From the NCBI RefSeq assembly GCF_001485475.2, contig NZ_DF977000.1:310001-374000 (forward strand): 64,000 nt of DNA, given 5' to 3'. The notes beneath the pieces are model-generated. The model did not search any database and was not told the origin of the DNA. It worked only from the letters and a program-made list of their open reading frames with translations. The position numbers and the translations under genes are program-made. The DNA is from Tepidanaerobacter syntrophicus. GTDB taxonomy: Bacteria; Bacillota; Thermosediminibacteria; Thermosediminibacterales; Tepidanaerobacteraceae. Of the stretch, positions 25,334 through 34,372 are shown in pieces (within the stretch, counting starts at the first letter, position 1; the number at the start of each line of letters is the position of its first letter).

Positions 25334-26380
25334 TTAAACAGGCTCCAAGCTATTTTCGTTTATCGCCTTACATGATTGGCGTATAATAAACTTTGTTTTA
25401 AGTAGAGTCCGCTGCTGGGTTTTTCTCCCCTCGATTAAATTGAATAACACTTTTGCTGAAACCTTTCCCAATTGTTCTATAGGAACATCTATAGTGGTGA
25501 GTTCAGGACTCATTATTGTAGAGTATTCATAATTATTATGACCCACTAAAGAAATATCATCAGGGATTTTTAAGTTCAATTCTTTGATGGCTTTATAGGC
25601 GCCAATTGCTTTAATATCATCTGTAGCAAAGATAGCAGTGGGAGGAGTAGGGCTTTTTAATATATTAATCGCGGCTTGATATGCATCATTTATTGTGTAT
25701 TGACCATTTTCAATAATAGAATAGTCAACAGGGAGTCCTGATTCTTTGTGAGCGGCTATATATCCTTCAAGCCTGTCCACACTTACTACATATTTTAGAG
25801 GAGCGTGTATACACCCTATTCTTTTATGGCCTAATTTTATAAGATAACTGACCGCTTCTTTGCAATCATTAAGATTATCTGTATCAACGGAGTAAACCTC
25901 ATTTGCAAGTCTTTCGTCAACAACTCGGCCCACTACTACAAAAGGTATGTTAGACTGATATAGCTTTTCTATTAGCCTGTCGTTCATTCTTGAGCTAAGA
26001 AGTATAAGCCCTTGAACAATCTTACTTTCAATCATTGATAAGCATTTTTCTATTTCTTTTTCTTCATTAAGCGCATTGTTAAGAATAATATCGTAATTTT
26101 TTTCTTCAGACACTTCGCCAATTGCCTGTATCATCAAGCTAAAGTATGGATTATGAAAAGCTTGCTGCAAAGAACGTGTAGAGACAACTCCGATGGCATT
26201 GAATGAACCGCTGCCCAAACTTTGAGCAATTCTATTGGGTTTGAAATTAAGTTTTTTTATGGCATCCATAACATTTTGCCTTGTTTTATCATTAACATTA
26301 GAAGCATTGTTTATAACTCTCGAAACGGTTGATACAGATACTCCTGCCAGTTTAGCCACATCACGTATTGTTGCACTCAC
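25334..26380 (-). CDS. ycjW: LacI family repressor of the ycj-like operon
   Basis: A 348-residue LacI/GalR regulator: DNA-binding head TIRDVAKLAGVSVSTVSRVINN at residues 4-25, hinge helix NRIAQSLGSGSFNAIGVVS, and a periplasmic-binding-protein-like ligand domain (ending in TTIDVPIEQLG). It is divergent from the sugar operon and stands where E. coli has its LacI-type YcjW. Two near-identical operators (26461-26475 and 26591-26604) in the intergenic region are its probable targets, one of them close to its own -35 element, suggesting autoregulation. The inducer is likely a glycoside or pathway intermediate. Confidence 0.88.
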   Translation of the reverse strand: MSATIRDVAKLAGVSVSTVSRVINNASNVNDKTRQNVMDAIKKLNFKPNRIAQSLGSGSFNAIGVVSTRSLQQAFHNPYFSLMIQAIGEVSEEKNYDIILNNALNEEKEIEKCLSMIESKIVQGLILLSSRMNDRLIEKLYQSNIPFVVVGRVVDERLANEVYSVDTDNLNDCKEAVSYLIKLGHKRIGCIHAPLKYVVSVDRLEGYIAAHKESGLPVDYSIIENGQYTINDAYQAAINILKSPTPPTAIFATDDIKAIGAYKAIKELNLKIPDDISLVGHNNYEYSTIMSPELTTIDVPIEQLGKVSAKVLFNLIEGRKTQQRTLLKTKFIIRQSCKAINENSLEPV

Positions 26381-26426
26381 CTTATCATCCCCTAAAATAT
26401 TTCTATATCTGCGCTCTTAGTACATA

Positions 26427-26456
26427 ATTATAATCCTAATAGTATAAAAAAGTCAA
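26427..26456 (-). promoter_or_regulatory. Promoter of the LacI-type regulator
   Basis: On the minus strand TTGACT (26456-26451) and TATAAT (26432-26427) are 18 bases apart. The operator at 26461-26475 abuts the upstream side of the -35 element. Confidence 0.65.
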
Positions 26457-26460
26457 TGAA

Positions 26461-26475
26461 AAAACCGGTTTCATA
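26461..26475. promoter_or_regulatory. LacI operator O1 (distal)
   Basis: AAACCGGTTT, a perfect palindrome with the CG centre typical of LacI/GalR sites, followed by CAT. The sequence ACGGTTTCATAA-like right half is shared with the second site 130 bases downstream, so a looped repressor tetramer is possible. Confidence 0.7.
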
Positions 26476-26586
26476 ACATATAATGTGACAAAATATTTTA
26501 ATAATGAAAAATGAAGAAAATCAAAGAAAAATCAAGTATATGCGGAAAATTTATTTTAAGTTCCTTTAAAACGAAACATTATAAAA

Positions 26587-26615
26587 TTGTAAAAACGGTT
26601 TCATAATGTTATAAT
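26587..26615 (+). promoter_or_regulatory. Promoter of the ycj-like operon with internal operator O2
   Basis: TTGTAA (26587-26592) and TATAAT (26610-26615) are 17 bases apart. The LacI-type half-site AAAACGGTTTCAT (26592-26604) lies in the spacer, where a bound repressor would exclude polymerase. Confidence 0.75.
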
Positions 26616-26650
26616 GAAAACCAATAATAAAATTAAAAGGGGAGTTAGAG

Positions 26651-27973
26651 ATGAAAAAGTTTTTAGCCCTGCTGATAGTTATGGTTTTAATGGTAAGTGC
26701 TGTTGGTTGTGCATCAAATTCTTCAGAAAATACTACCCCAGGAAAAGATAGTGAGACAAGCGAAGAAGTAAAAATTCAATTCATGCACACGATGATTGAG
26801 CAAGAAAGGCAAGAGATAATCGATGGCATAATAAAAGATTTCGAGGCGAAGAATCCAGGTATTAAAGTTGAGCAGATGCCTACTGATGAAGACAGCTATG
26901 AAACAAAAATTACTGCATTAGGTAATAGCGGAGAACTTCCGGCTATAATGGAAATGAGTCAAGATCAGGCGAAACTCAATGCAAAAAATGAATTTATTGA
27001 TTTTGCCGCAGTTAAAGAGGTTATTGATTCAAAGGGCGAGAGCGCTTTCTTCGATGGAATTTTGAACGTTATCAAAACTGAAGACGGCACAAACTATACG
27101 GGAGTGCCTATAGGCGGTTGGGTACAAGGAATATGGTATAACAAAACTGCATTTGAAGAGAAAAATTTAGCGGCGCCAGATACTTGGGATAATATATTAG
27201 CTGCAGCGAAAGCCTTTTCCGATCCCGCTAACAAAAAGTACGGCATAGCAATACCAACTGCCAATGATGGTTTTGCCCAGCAAGGTTTTTCACAGTTTGC
27301 CCTTTCTAACAATGCGAACGTTTTGGATGCAGACTGCAAAGCAACATTTAACACCCCTGAGATGATTGAGGCTTTGGCATTCTACAAATCATTATATGAG
27401 TACACTATGCCGGGCTCAAATGATGTAACTGCTGTCAGGGATGCGTTTATGAATGGATCAGTGCCCATGGCAATTTACTCTACATATATGATTCCGTCTC
27501 TTTATGAAGCAGGTAAGATGGAAGAAGTAGGTTTTGCCATTCCTAAAAATAAAGTAAGCGCAGCATACGGGCACGTGGGCTTGATAACAATAAAGGCTGA
27601 TATGCCTGAAGCAGAAAGGACCGCGGCTATAAAATTTGCAAGTTATTTATTAGATGATGAAGTGAATATAAAATGGCTGCACATGTCGCCTGGTGGCCAG
27701 CAACCGGTCTTAAAATCTGTAGCGGCTTCGGATAAATATTTAGACAACCCGGTTATCCAATCTTTTGCCGGAATCGCCGATGATATTGCAGGAGCCTTTA
27801 ACAGTTTGCAAGCCTTTGGTTCAGTTAACGGTAAAAATTTCTTGATAATGGGCGATATTACAAGTAGCGGGATTATATCTAATGCAGTAAATCGAGTTAC
27901 AGTCAAAGGCGAAGATCCGGCAAAGGTCGCAAATGAAACAAATGCTGAAATAGAAGCTCTGTTAGAACAATAA
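26651..27973 (+). CDS. ycjN: Sugar ABC transporter substrate-binding lipoprotein (YcjN-like)
   Basis: A 440-residue extracellular binding protein of the carbohydrate (CUT1) class. The signal peptide MKKFLALLIVMVLMVSAVGC ends in a lipobox with lipidated Cys20. The mature part has the family pattern GGWVQGIWYNKTAFEEKNLAAPDTWDN and DAFMNGSVPMAIYSTYM. It precedes two permeases and the ycj-type enzymes, so it probably captures a gluco- or gulo-disaccharide. The gap to the permeases contains an attenuator-like hairpin, commonly used to keep binding protein in excess. Confidence 0.9.
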   Translation: MKKFLALLIVMVLMVSAVGCASNSSENTTPGKDSETSEEVKIQFMHTMIEQERQEIIDGIIKDFEAKNPGIKVEQMPTDEDSYETKITALGNSGELPAIMEMSQDQAKLNAKNEFIDFAAVKEVIDSKGESAFFDGILNVIKTEDGTNYTGVPIGGWVQGIWYNKTAFEEKNLAAPDTWDNILAAAKAFSDPANKKYGIAIPTANDGFAQQGFSQFALSNNANVLDADCKATFNTPEMIEALAFYKSLYEYTMPGSNDVTAVRDAFMNGSVPMAIYSTYMIPSLYEAGKMEEVGFAIPKNKVSAAYGHVGLITIKADMPEAERTAAIKFASYLLDDEVNIKWLHMSPGGQQPVLKSVAASDKYLDNPVIQSFAGIADDIAGAFNSLQAFGSVNGKNFLIMGDITSSGIISNAVNRVTVKGEDPAKVANETNAEIEALLEQ

Positions 27974-28017
27974 AGATAAGTGCGGTAAAATATACTTGTA
28001 GAAGAAATTAGTATTGT

Positions 28018-28075
28018 TTCCCCTGTATATTGAAATTACACAGTTATTCGCGGTATGCAGGGGAACGTTTTCTTC
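28018..28075 (+). terminator. Intercistronic attenuator hairpin
   Basis: TTCCCCTG (28018-28025) pairs with CAGGGGAA (28058-28065), followed by CGTTTTCTTC. Placed between binding-protein and permease genes, it may terminate part of the transcripts. Confidence 0.55.
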
Positions 28076-28105
28076 ACCTAAAAATAATCATTAGGAGCAT
28101 AAGCT

Positions 28106-28978
28106 GTGAAAAGATTAAAAGAATCCCATTTTGCTTATATATTATTGGCACCATGTATCTTACTTGTTTTGCTGCTAATCGGCTACCCTATGATTAATAA
28201 TATCATAATAAGTTTTTATAAAATTCCGTTAAATCCTAAACTTCCATCTGACTTTATAGGATTAAAGAATTACATTGACACATTTTCTGATATAAATTTT
28301 TATAAGTCATTAGTTACTACAATCCTATTTACAGCCTCAGTAGTTGTACTTAGCACAGCGTTAGGTCTGTTTGTAGCCATATACATAAATAGAGAATTTA
28401 AATTTAAAAAAACAGTAAAAGCGCTAATAATCCTGCCTTACATTGTTCCGTCCATTGCTTTGATTTTTTCATGGAAATATATGTTTAATAACATATATGG
28501 CGTTGTCAATTACATTCTAGTGGATGTTCTTCATTTATTTAATGCTGCCCCTCTTTGGTTTGACAATGAATACAGCGCATTTATATTAGTTGTTTTATTT
28601 TCGGTGTGGAGATTCTTCCCGTATGCCTTTATATCCTTTTATGCAATACTACAAACCATAGATAGCAGCCTATATGAAGCAGCGGAAATTGATGGTGCCA
28701 ACGGTTGGCACAAGTTCAAATATATTACAATACCTGAAATAATGCCTGTATTAGCAACAATAGTAACACTGAGGACAATTTGGGTTTTTTATATGTTTAC
28801 GGAAGTTTACCTTCTAACAAAAGAAGTTAATACTATAAGCGTCTACCTTTACATGGTTGCCTTTGCAAGAAAAGATATGGGCAAAGCGGCTGCCATTTCT
28901 ATTATTCTATTTATAATAATATTTACTATAATACTCAGCGGCAGAAAGAGGGTGCTCAAAGATGCCGGCAGTGAATAA
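28106..28978 (+). CDS. ycjO: Sugar ABC transporter permease (YcjO-like)
   Basis: A 290-residue MalF-type permease with six transmembrane helices and the cytoplasmic EAA loop SSLYEAAEIDGANGWHKFKYITIPEIMPV near residue 190. It begins with a family-typical SHFAYILLAPCILLVLLLIGYP helix. GTG start at 28106 after an AGGAGC site. It overlaps the second permease by 17 bases. No ATP-binding subunit is encoded in this operon; a shared MsmK-type ATPase elsewhere is presumed. Confidence 0.92.
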   Translation: MKRLKESHFAYILLAPCILLVLLLIGYPMINNIIISFYKIPLNPKLPSDFIGLKNYIDTFSDINFYKSLVTTILFTASVVVLSTALGLFVAIYINREFKFKKTVKALIILPYIVPSIALIFSWKYMFNNIYGVVNYILVDVLHLFNAAPLWFDNEYSAFILVVLFSVWRFFPYAFISFYAILQTIDSSLYEAAEIDGANGWHKFKYITIPEIMPVLATIVTLRTIWVFYMFTEVYLLTKEVNTISVYLYMVAFARKDMGKAAAISIILFIIIFTIILSGRKRVLKDAGSE

Positions 28979-29807
28979 AAAGATTTTAAAAAATATATTA
29001 TTTTATGTTGGTTTAATAGTTTTTTTAGCGGCAATACTGTTTCCTTTTTTAATTATGTTTGTAGTTTCTATAAAAACTACAAACGAAGCTATCCAATTTC
29101 CACCGACATTTTTACCTAAAAACATAACTTTCGAGCATTACAAGAGTATTTTTAATCCTAGGATATTTCCATTTTTGACATATTTTAAAAACAGTATGTA
29201 CGTTTCCGTGTTGTCCTCTTTTATTTCCGTGGCTTTGGGGATTTTAGGGGGATATAGTCTGTCAAAGTTGAAATTTATGGGGAAAACGGTCATAAATAAT
29301 GGCTTTTATTTAGTATATATGTTTTCGGGCATACTTTTAGTAGTGCCTCTATTTAAAATAATTTCAGCAATTGGATTGTACAACCATAGAGAGGCGCTAA
29401 TAATTACAATGATTGTGCAGACGCTTCCCACGTCTATCTATATGTTAAAAAGCTATTTTGACACAATACCCGTTGAAATAGAAGAAGCCGGACGCATCGA
29501 CGGTCTGAATAGGTTACAAGTCATTACTTATATAATTATTCCACTTTCGCTGTCTGGCATAGTTTCGGTTTTTGTATACGCCTTTATGGTTGCATGGAAT
29601 GATTTTTTGTTTGCTTCTATTTTCTTAAGCTCATCAGATATGTTTACTCTATCTATAGGCTTAAACTCACTGTTTAATCGACCTGATTACATTTGGGGCA
29701 GGATGATGGCATCCGCCATAGTAACCTCAATACCCGTTGTCCTAATGTATGGAGCAAGCGAACTGCTTATGCGCAAAGGCGCAACTGAAGGCGGAGTAAA
29801 GGGTTAA
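28962..29807 (+). CDS. ycjP: Sugar ABC transporter permease (YcjP-like)
   Basis: A 281-residue MalG-type permease: FLAAILFPFLIMFVVSIKTTNEA at the start, the EAA loop VEIEEAGRIDGLNRLQVITYIIIPLS near residue 175, and six helices. It pairs with the 290-residue permease upstream, which it overlaps, to form the channel. ATG 28962 follows an AAAGAGGG site inside the upstream gene. Confidence 0.92.
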   Translation: MPAVNKKILKNILFYVGLIVFLAAILFPFLIMFVVSIKTTNEAIQFPPTFLPKNITFEHYKSIFNPRIFPFLTYFKNSMYVSVLSSFISVALGILGGYSLSKLKFMGKTVINNGFYLVYMFSGILLVVPLFKIISAIGLYNHREALIITMIVQTLPTSIYMLKSYFDTIPVEIEEAGRIDGLNRLQVITYIIIPLSLSGIVSVFVYAFMVAWNDFLFASIFLSSSDMFTLSIGLNSLFNRPDYIWGRMMASAIVTSIPVVLMYGASELLMRKGATEGGVKG

Positions 29808-29841
29808 ATAGTAGCTGCTTATACTTTATAGGAGGATTTCT

Positions 29842-30834
29842 ATGAAAAGCCTAAGAATAACATCAAACGAAGATGCAAAGATATATTTATTAGAAGAAGA
29901 AGTAGATGATCCATCTGATACACAGGTTCAAGTGGAAGTGATAACGTCAGTAGTGAGCCCGGGGACCGAAAGAGCATTTATATTGAGCATGGAAAACACT
30001 GATAAGAGCTATCCCAGAACTTTAGGTTATAGTGTTGCGGGCATAGTAACAAAAGTCGGCAGTAATGTTAAAGGATTTAAGCCTGGAGACAGAGTTGCAG
30101 GAATCCTTGCCCATAGGACAATCGGTAATATAGAACAGCATAATTTGGTGCATATTCCTAATGGGGTAACTTTTGAAGAAGCTGCTTTTGTTAGAATAGG
30201 TGTTATTGCTATGCAAGCCGTCAGAAAAGCAAGGATAGAGCTTGGAGAAGGAGTTTTAGTTTTTGGCCTTGGACTGATAGGTCAAATGGCTATGCAGCTT
30301 GCAAAAGCTAATGGGGCATTGCCTATTATAGGTATAGATGTTGTTGAAAGCAAGCTTGAACTTGCTAAAATAAATGGCTGTACATATACATTCGATGCCA
30401 ATATGAAAAATCTGGAACAAGAATTCAAGAATGTGAATAATGGCTGCCTGCCTCAGGTAGTAATTGAATCCACAGGTTTTCCCGAACCAATTAAATTATC
30501 ATTGCGATATGCATGTAATTTGGGCAGGGTAATAATTTTAGGCAGTACTCGCGGAAACACAGAAATTAATTTTTATAAAGATATACATAAAAAAGGGCTT
30601 GTTGTTATTGGAGCGCATATTTCTACCAATCCTGCAATGCAATCCTATACCGCTCATTGGTGTTTCAGAGATAATGCTCTTTGTTTTTTAAATCTTTTAA
30701 AAGAAAAAAGAATAAACGTAACCTCTTTGATATCACAGAAAGAAAGTTTTGAGAAATTCAACAATATCTATAAAAATGTTTTGGAAAGAAACGATGATTA
30801 TATAACTTCTGTTATTACCTGGAAATGGAGATGA
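29842..30834 (+). CDS. MDR-family dehydrogenase without zinc ligands, first copy in the operon
   Basis: A 330-residue medium-chain dehydrogenase/reductase. The GroES-like domain has LGYSVAGIVTKVGSNVKGFKPGDRVAG, where zinc enzymes have GHE; with no Cys/His set it probably lacks catalytic zinc. The Rossmann domain has LVFGLGLIGQMAMQLAKA and binds NAD(P). It is only distantly related to the YcjQ-like enzyme at 33308. With the adjacent Gfo/Idh/MocA protein and GH4 enzyme it may form a second sugar-oxidation module. Its substrate is unknown. ATG 29842 follows AGGAGG. Confidence 0.85.
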   Translation: MKSLRITSNEDAKIYLLEEEVDDPSDTQVQVEVITSVVSPGTERAFILSMENTDKSYPRTLGYSVAGIVTKVGSNVKGFKPGDRVAGILAHRTIGNIEQHNLVHIPNGVTFEEAAFVRIGVIAMQAVRKARIELGEGVLVFGLGLIGQMAMQLAKANGALPIIGIDVVESKLELAKINGCTYTFDANMKNLEQEFKNVNNGCLPQVVIESTGFPEPIKLSLRYACNLGRVIILGSTRGNTEINFYKDIHKKGLVVIGAHISTNPAMQSYTAHWCFRDNALCFLNLLKEKRINVTSLISQKESFEKFNNIYKNVLERNDDYITSVITWKWR

Positions 30835-30838
30835 TTAG

Positions 30839-31834
30839 TTGAAGGAGATTGTAAATTTTGCCATTATCGGATTAGGGTCTATATCGACAACCCATATTGC
30901 AGCCTTAAAAGAAATCGATGAAGCCAATCTAGTCGCTGTATATGACAGAACTATAGAAAAAGCAAAAAAAGTAGCAGCTATGGAAAATGTCAAGGGGTAT
31001 AGCGATATTGATTTATTACTGAAAAATGAGGATATTGATGCAGTAATTATCTTGACAGCCAGTGGACTGCACGCAGATTTAGGCATAAAAGCTGCTCAGG
31101 CAAAAAAGCATGTTATAGTAGAAAAACCTATAGATATTAATGTCAATAAGGCAAGGGACTTAATAGAACATTGCAAGAGAAACAATGTTAAGCTGAGTTG
31201 TATTTTTCAACATCGTTTTGACTCTGATATTTTAAACTTAAAGAAAGCGATAGATGAAAATAAACTGGGAAAGTTAAATTCCGGTTGCTGCCATACAAAA
31301 TGGTTCCGTCCACAGGAGTATTATAATGAAGTGGCATGGAGAGGCTCTAGAGAACTTGGCGGCGGCGCCCTTATTAATCAAGGCATTCATCAGTTAGACT
31401 TATTTCAATATTTAATGGGGGATGTTGAAGAAGTCTATGGATATGCAGAAACCCTTGCTCATGTAGATATTGATGCAGAAGATGTTGCTATGGCTGTGCT
31501 AAAGTTTAAGAATGGTGCGATAGGTATTCTTGAAGCTAATGTTTGCGCATATCCGGGTTTTAATACCAGAATAGATATCTCAGGCAATGATGGTACAGTT
31601 ATATTGGAAAATAACACTGTTAAGCAGTGGAAACTGAGAAACGGTGAGGAATATGCAGGTTCAGAAACGGTTTTCCCTCACAAAATTCAATTACAGGACA
31701 TTGTTTCTGCAATCAAGGAAAACAGAGAGCCGGCGGTAAACGGCGAAGAAGCACTGAAATCCTTAATATTAGTTGATGCAATATATAAATCAAGCACAAC
31801 GGGTAAACCAATAAAGGTCAATTACAATACTTGA
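30839..31834 (+). CDS. Gfo/Idh/MocA family oxidoreductase, first copy
   Basis: A 331-residue NAD(P)-dependent sugar dehydrogenase-type protein: Rossmann start FAIIGLGSISTTHIAALK, catalytic Lys in VEKPIDIN near residue 97, and the substrate-side motif GGGALINQGIHQLDLFQYLMG with His. It begins with TTG 30839 four bases after the preceding stop. Proteins of this family in glycoside pathways often oxidise or reduce C3 of the sugar ring, which fits the operon; the exact substrate is unknown. A second, different member (YcjS-like) is encoded at 35182. Confidence 0.88.
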   Translation: MKEIVNFAIIGLGSISTTHIAALKEIDEANLVAVYDRTIEKAKKVAAMENVKGYSDIDLLLKNEDIDAVIILTASGLHADLGIKAAQAKKHVIVEKPIDINVNKARDLIEHCKRNNVKLSCIFQHRFDSDILNLKKAIDENKLGKLNSGCCHTKWFRPQEYYNEVAWRGSRELGGGALINQGIHQLDLFQYLMGDVEEVYGYAETLAHVDIDAEDVAMAVLKFKNGAIGILEANVCAYPGFNTRIDISGNDGTVILENNTVKQWKLRNGEEYAGSETVFPHKIQLQDIVSAIKENREPAVNGEEALKSLILVDAIYKSSTTGKPIKVNYNT

Positions 31835-31846
31835 TAGAGGTGCTGT

Positions 31847-33232
31847 ATGAAATACTCAGAAAATAGCTGTTCTGATATTAATATTTGTTATATTGGCGGT
31901 GGTTCTCAAGGATGGGCATGGAAATTAATGAGTGATTTGTATTTGGAGGAAAGCTTGTCCGGGACGGTAAGGCTTTATGATATTGATAGCAAATCAGCTG
32001 AAACCAATGCCATTATCGGGAATATCATTTCAGGATATGAAGAAGCAAAAGGACATTGGACTTACAAAAGCGTTTCAACGCTGGAAGAAGGCTTATCAGG
32101 AGCCGATTTTGTCATAATATCAATTACGCCGGGGACGTTTAAGGAAATGTTTTCAGATGTTCACACTCCGGAAAAATACGGAATTTATCAGCCCGTAGGA
32201 GATACTACCGGCCCAGGCGGTATATTTCGGGCATTAAGAACGATTCCAATGTATGAAGAGATTGCAAACTCTATTAAAAGATACGCTAAAGATGCATGGG
32301 CGATAAACTATACTAATCCCATGTCGATTTGCGTGGCTACGTTATACGCCGTTTTTCCTGAAATAAAAGCCTTTGGTTGTTGCCATGAAGTTTTTGGAGC
32401 TCAAAGACTTTTGCTGATGGCTTTAAAGGAATTTGAAGGTATTGAGGAAACAGACAGGCATAATTTAAACACCAATGTTTTAGGGATCAACCATTTTACA
32501 TGGATCAATGAAGCAAGCTATAAAACTTATGACCTAATGCCCATATATGACAGACTTGTCAAAAAGTATTATAAAGATGGGATTTGTGATAAGATTACCG
32601 ACGTTCATTTTATGTCAAAAAACCTGGTCAAATTTGATTTATATAGAAGATATGGAATTATTGCAGCAGCAGGAGACAGGCATCTTGCAGAATTTGTGCC
32701 TGACTACGCCAGAGATAAAAAAACAATAGCTCAATGGGGTTTCAACCTTACTCCCGTAAATTGGCGCATAGAGAACAAGGCAATGCTCGCAAAATTGAGC
32801 AGAGAATATGCTAATAAAGAGAAGAAAGTACCTATAACGGCATCTGGCGAAGAGGGCGTGCGCCAAATAAAAGCGCTGCTAGGCTTAAAGGATATAATTA
32901 CAAATGTGAATCTGCCAAATCATAATCAGATGGATTGCGATGAAGGCATTGTCGTTGAGACTAATGCGCTATTTACAAAAAACAGTGTACGTCCTTTGAC
33001 TGCAGGCAAGCTGCCTGATGAAGTTAACTTGATAATGAGTGTTCATATGAATAATCAAAAAGCAATACTTAAGGCAGGGCTTGAAAAGAAAAAGAAGTTA
33101 GCTTTTGCCGCATTTTTAAATGATCCATTAGTTAAAAATATCAGCATCTCTAATGCAAAGGCATTGTTTAATGAGATGTTTTCAAATACACGGCAATATT
33201 TGACAGGATTTGATTCTATACCTATTAGATAG
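31847..33232 (+). CDS. Glycoside hydrolase family 4 alpha-glycosidase
   Basis: A 461-residue GH4 enzyme. Evidence is the NAD-binding CYIGGGSQGWAWKLMSDL start, VGDTTGPGGIFRALRTIPM, the metal-binding pair in GCCHEVFGAQ (Cys179, His180), GINHFTWINEA, and GDRHLAEFVPDY. GH4 enzymes use NAD+ and a divalent metal to oxidise C3 of the glycoside, then eliminate the aglycone. The sequence belongs with the alpha-glucosidase/alpha-galactosidase group; the sugar cannot be told. E. coli's ycj cluster has no such gene, so this is an addition. Confidence 0.9.
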   Translation: MKYSENSCSDINICYIGGGSQGWAWKLMSDLYLEESLSGTVRLYDIDSKSAETNAIIGNIISGYEEAKGHWTYKSVSTLEEGLSGADFVIISITPGTFKEMFSDVHTPEKYGIYQPVGDTTGPGGIFRALRTIPMYEEIANSIKRYAKDAWAINYTNPMSICVATLYAVFPEIKAFGCCHEVFGAQRLLLMALKEFEGIEETDRHNLNTNVLGINHFTWINEASYKTYDLMPIYDRLVKKYYKDGICDKITDVHFMSKNLVKFDLYRRYGIIAAAGDRHLAEFVPDYARDKKTIAQWGFNLTPVNWRIENKAMLAKLSREYANKEKKVPITASGEEGVRQIKALLGLKDIITNVNLPNHNQMDCDEGIVVETNALFTKNSVRPLTAGKLPDEVNLIMSVHMNNQKAILKAGLEKKKKLAFAAFLNDPLVKNISISNAKALFNEMFSNTRQYLTGFDSIPIR

Positions 33233-33307
33233 ACACAAAAAAATTAAGGCTTAGAACTTAAAAATGTATAAGATAACAAACTATTATTTTTAAAAGGGTG
33301 ATATATC

Positions 33308-34363
33308 ATGCCAAGACAATTGGTAGCTGTAGCGCCGCGCGTGGCGGAAATAGTAGAATACGAAGATAGAGAAATTTTGCCAAATGAAGTAAAAGTTAAA
33401 GTTGAATATGCTGCGCCAAAGCATGGAACGGAATTGACGGATTTTAGGGGCAACAGCCCATTTTTGAAAGAAAAGTACGATAGCGAATGGCACATGTTTG
33501 TTCCGAGAGCAAAAGAGGAACAAACCGAAATAGTCTTCGGCAAGTGGAACTTAGGAAACCAATGGGTTGGTAGAATAATAGAAAAAGGCAGCGAGGTAAA
33601 GGATTATGAATTAGGTGATAGAGTATGTTCTTATGGAGGCATTAGGGAGACCCATATTGTTAATGCCGTAAACAACTACCGACTGCGAAAACTTCCAGAA
33701 AATGCCTCTTGGAAAAATGCACTGTGTTATGATCCGGCACAATTTGCTATGGGCGCAGTAAGAGATGCCAATATAAGAGTAGGCGATAGGGTTGCGGTGT
33801 TCGGATTAGGCGCCATAGGACAGATTGCTGTTCAACTATGCAAGAAAATGGGGACAAGCCTTGTTGCTGCTATAGATCCGATTGAGATAAGAAGACAGGT
33901 AGCCAAGAAAAACGGAGCAGATGTTGTTTTAGATTCCACGACGACGGATGTAGGAATGGAGCTTAAAAAATTGACAGAAAAGATGGGAGTCGATGCAGTA
34001 GTTGAGACCAGCGGTCATCCGGCGGCACTGCAAAGCGCGTTGAGAGGTCTTGCTTATGGCGGAATCATTGCATACGGAGCATTTGGAAAGGAAATAACCG
34101 GAGGTCTAAATTTTGGGAAAGAGGCCCATTTCAACTATGGCAGAATTGTTTTTTCCAGAGCTTGCAGCGAGCCAAATCCAGAATATCCCCGCTGGAACAG
34201 GAAAAGAATAGAAGAAGTTTGCTGGGAACTCTTAACCAATGGATACCTGAACTGTGAAGATATTATAAACCCTGTAGTGCCTTTCGAAAAATCTGCAGAG
34301 GGATATATGAAATATGTAGATAGGGAGCCGCACCTAAGCATAAAAATGGGCGTGGAGTTTTAG
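33308..34363 (+). CDS. ycjQ: YcjQ-like D-guloside 3-dehydrogenase
   Basis: A 351-residue MDR-family dehydrogenase. From memory it closely follows E. coli YcjQ along its whole length: APRVAEIVEYEDREILPNEVKVKV, APKHGTELTDFRG, AVNNYRLRKLPENASWKNALCYDPAQFAMG, and FSRACSEPNPEYPRWNRKRIEE. The E. coli enzyme interconverts D-gulosides and 3-keto-gulosides with NAD. The Rossmann motif is VFGLGAIGQIAVQL. It directly precedes the YcjR-like epimerase and YcjS-like dehydrogenase, the two enzymes of the next steps. ATG 33308 follows AAAAGGGTGA. Confidence 0.88.
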   Translation: MPRQLVAVAPRVAEIVEYEDREILPNEVKVKVEYAAPKHGTELTDFRGNSPFLKEKYDSEWHMFVPRAKEEQTEIVFGKWNLGNQWVGRIIEKGSEVKDYELGDRVCSYGGIRETHIVNAVNNYRLRKLPENASWKNALCYDPAQFAMGAVRDANIRVGDRVAVFGLGAIGQIAVQLCKKMGTSLVAAIDPIEIRRQVAKKNGADVVLDSTTTDVGMELKKLTEKMGVDAVVETSGHPAALQSALRGLAYGGIIAYGAFGKEITGGLNFGKEAHFNYGRIVFSRACSEPNPEYPRWNRKRIEEVCWELLTNGYLNCEDIINPVVPFEKSAEGYMKYVDREPHLSIKMGVEF

Positions 34364-34372
34364 GAGGTTATT

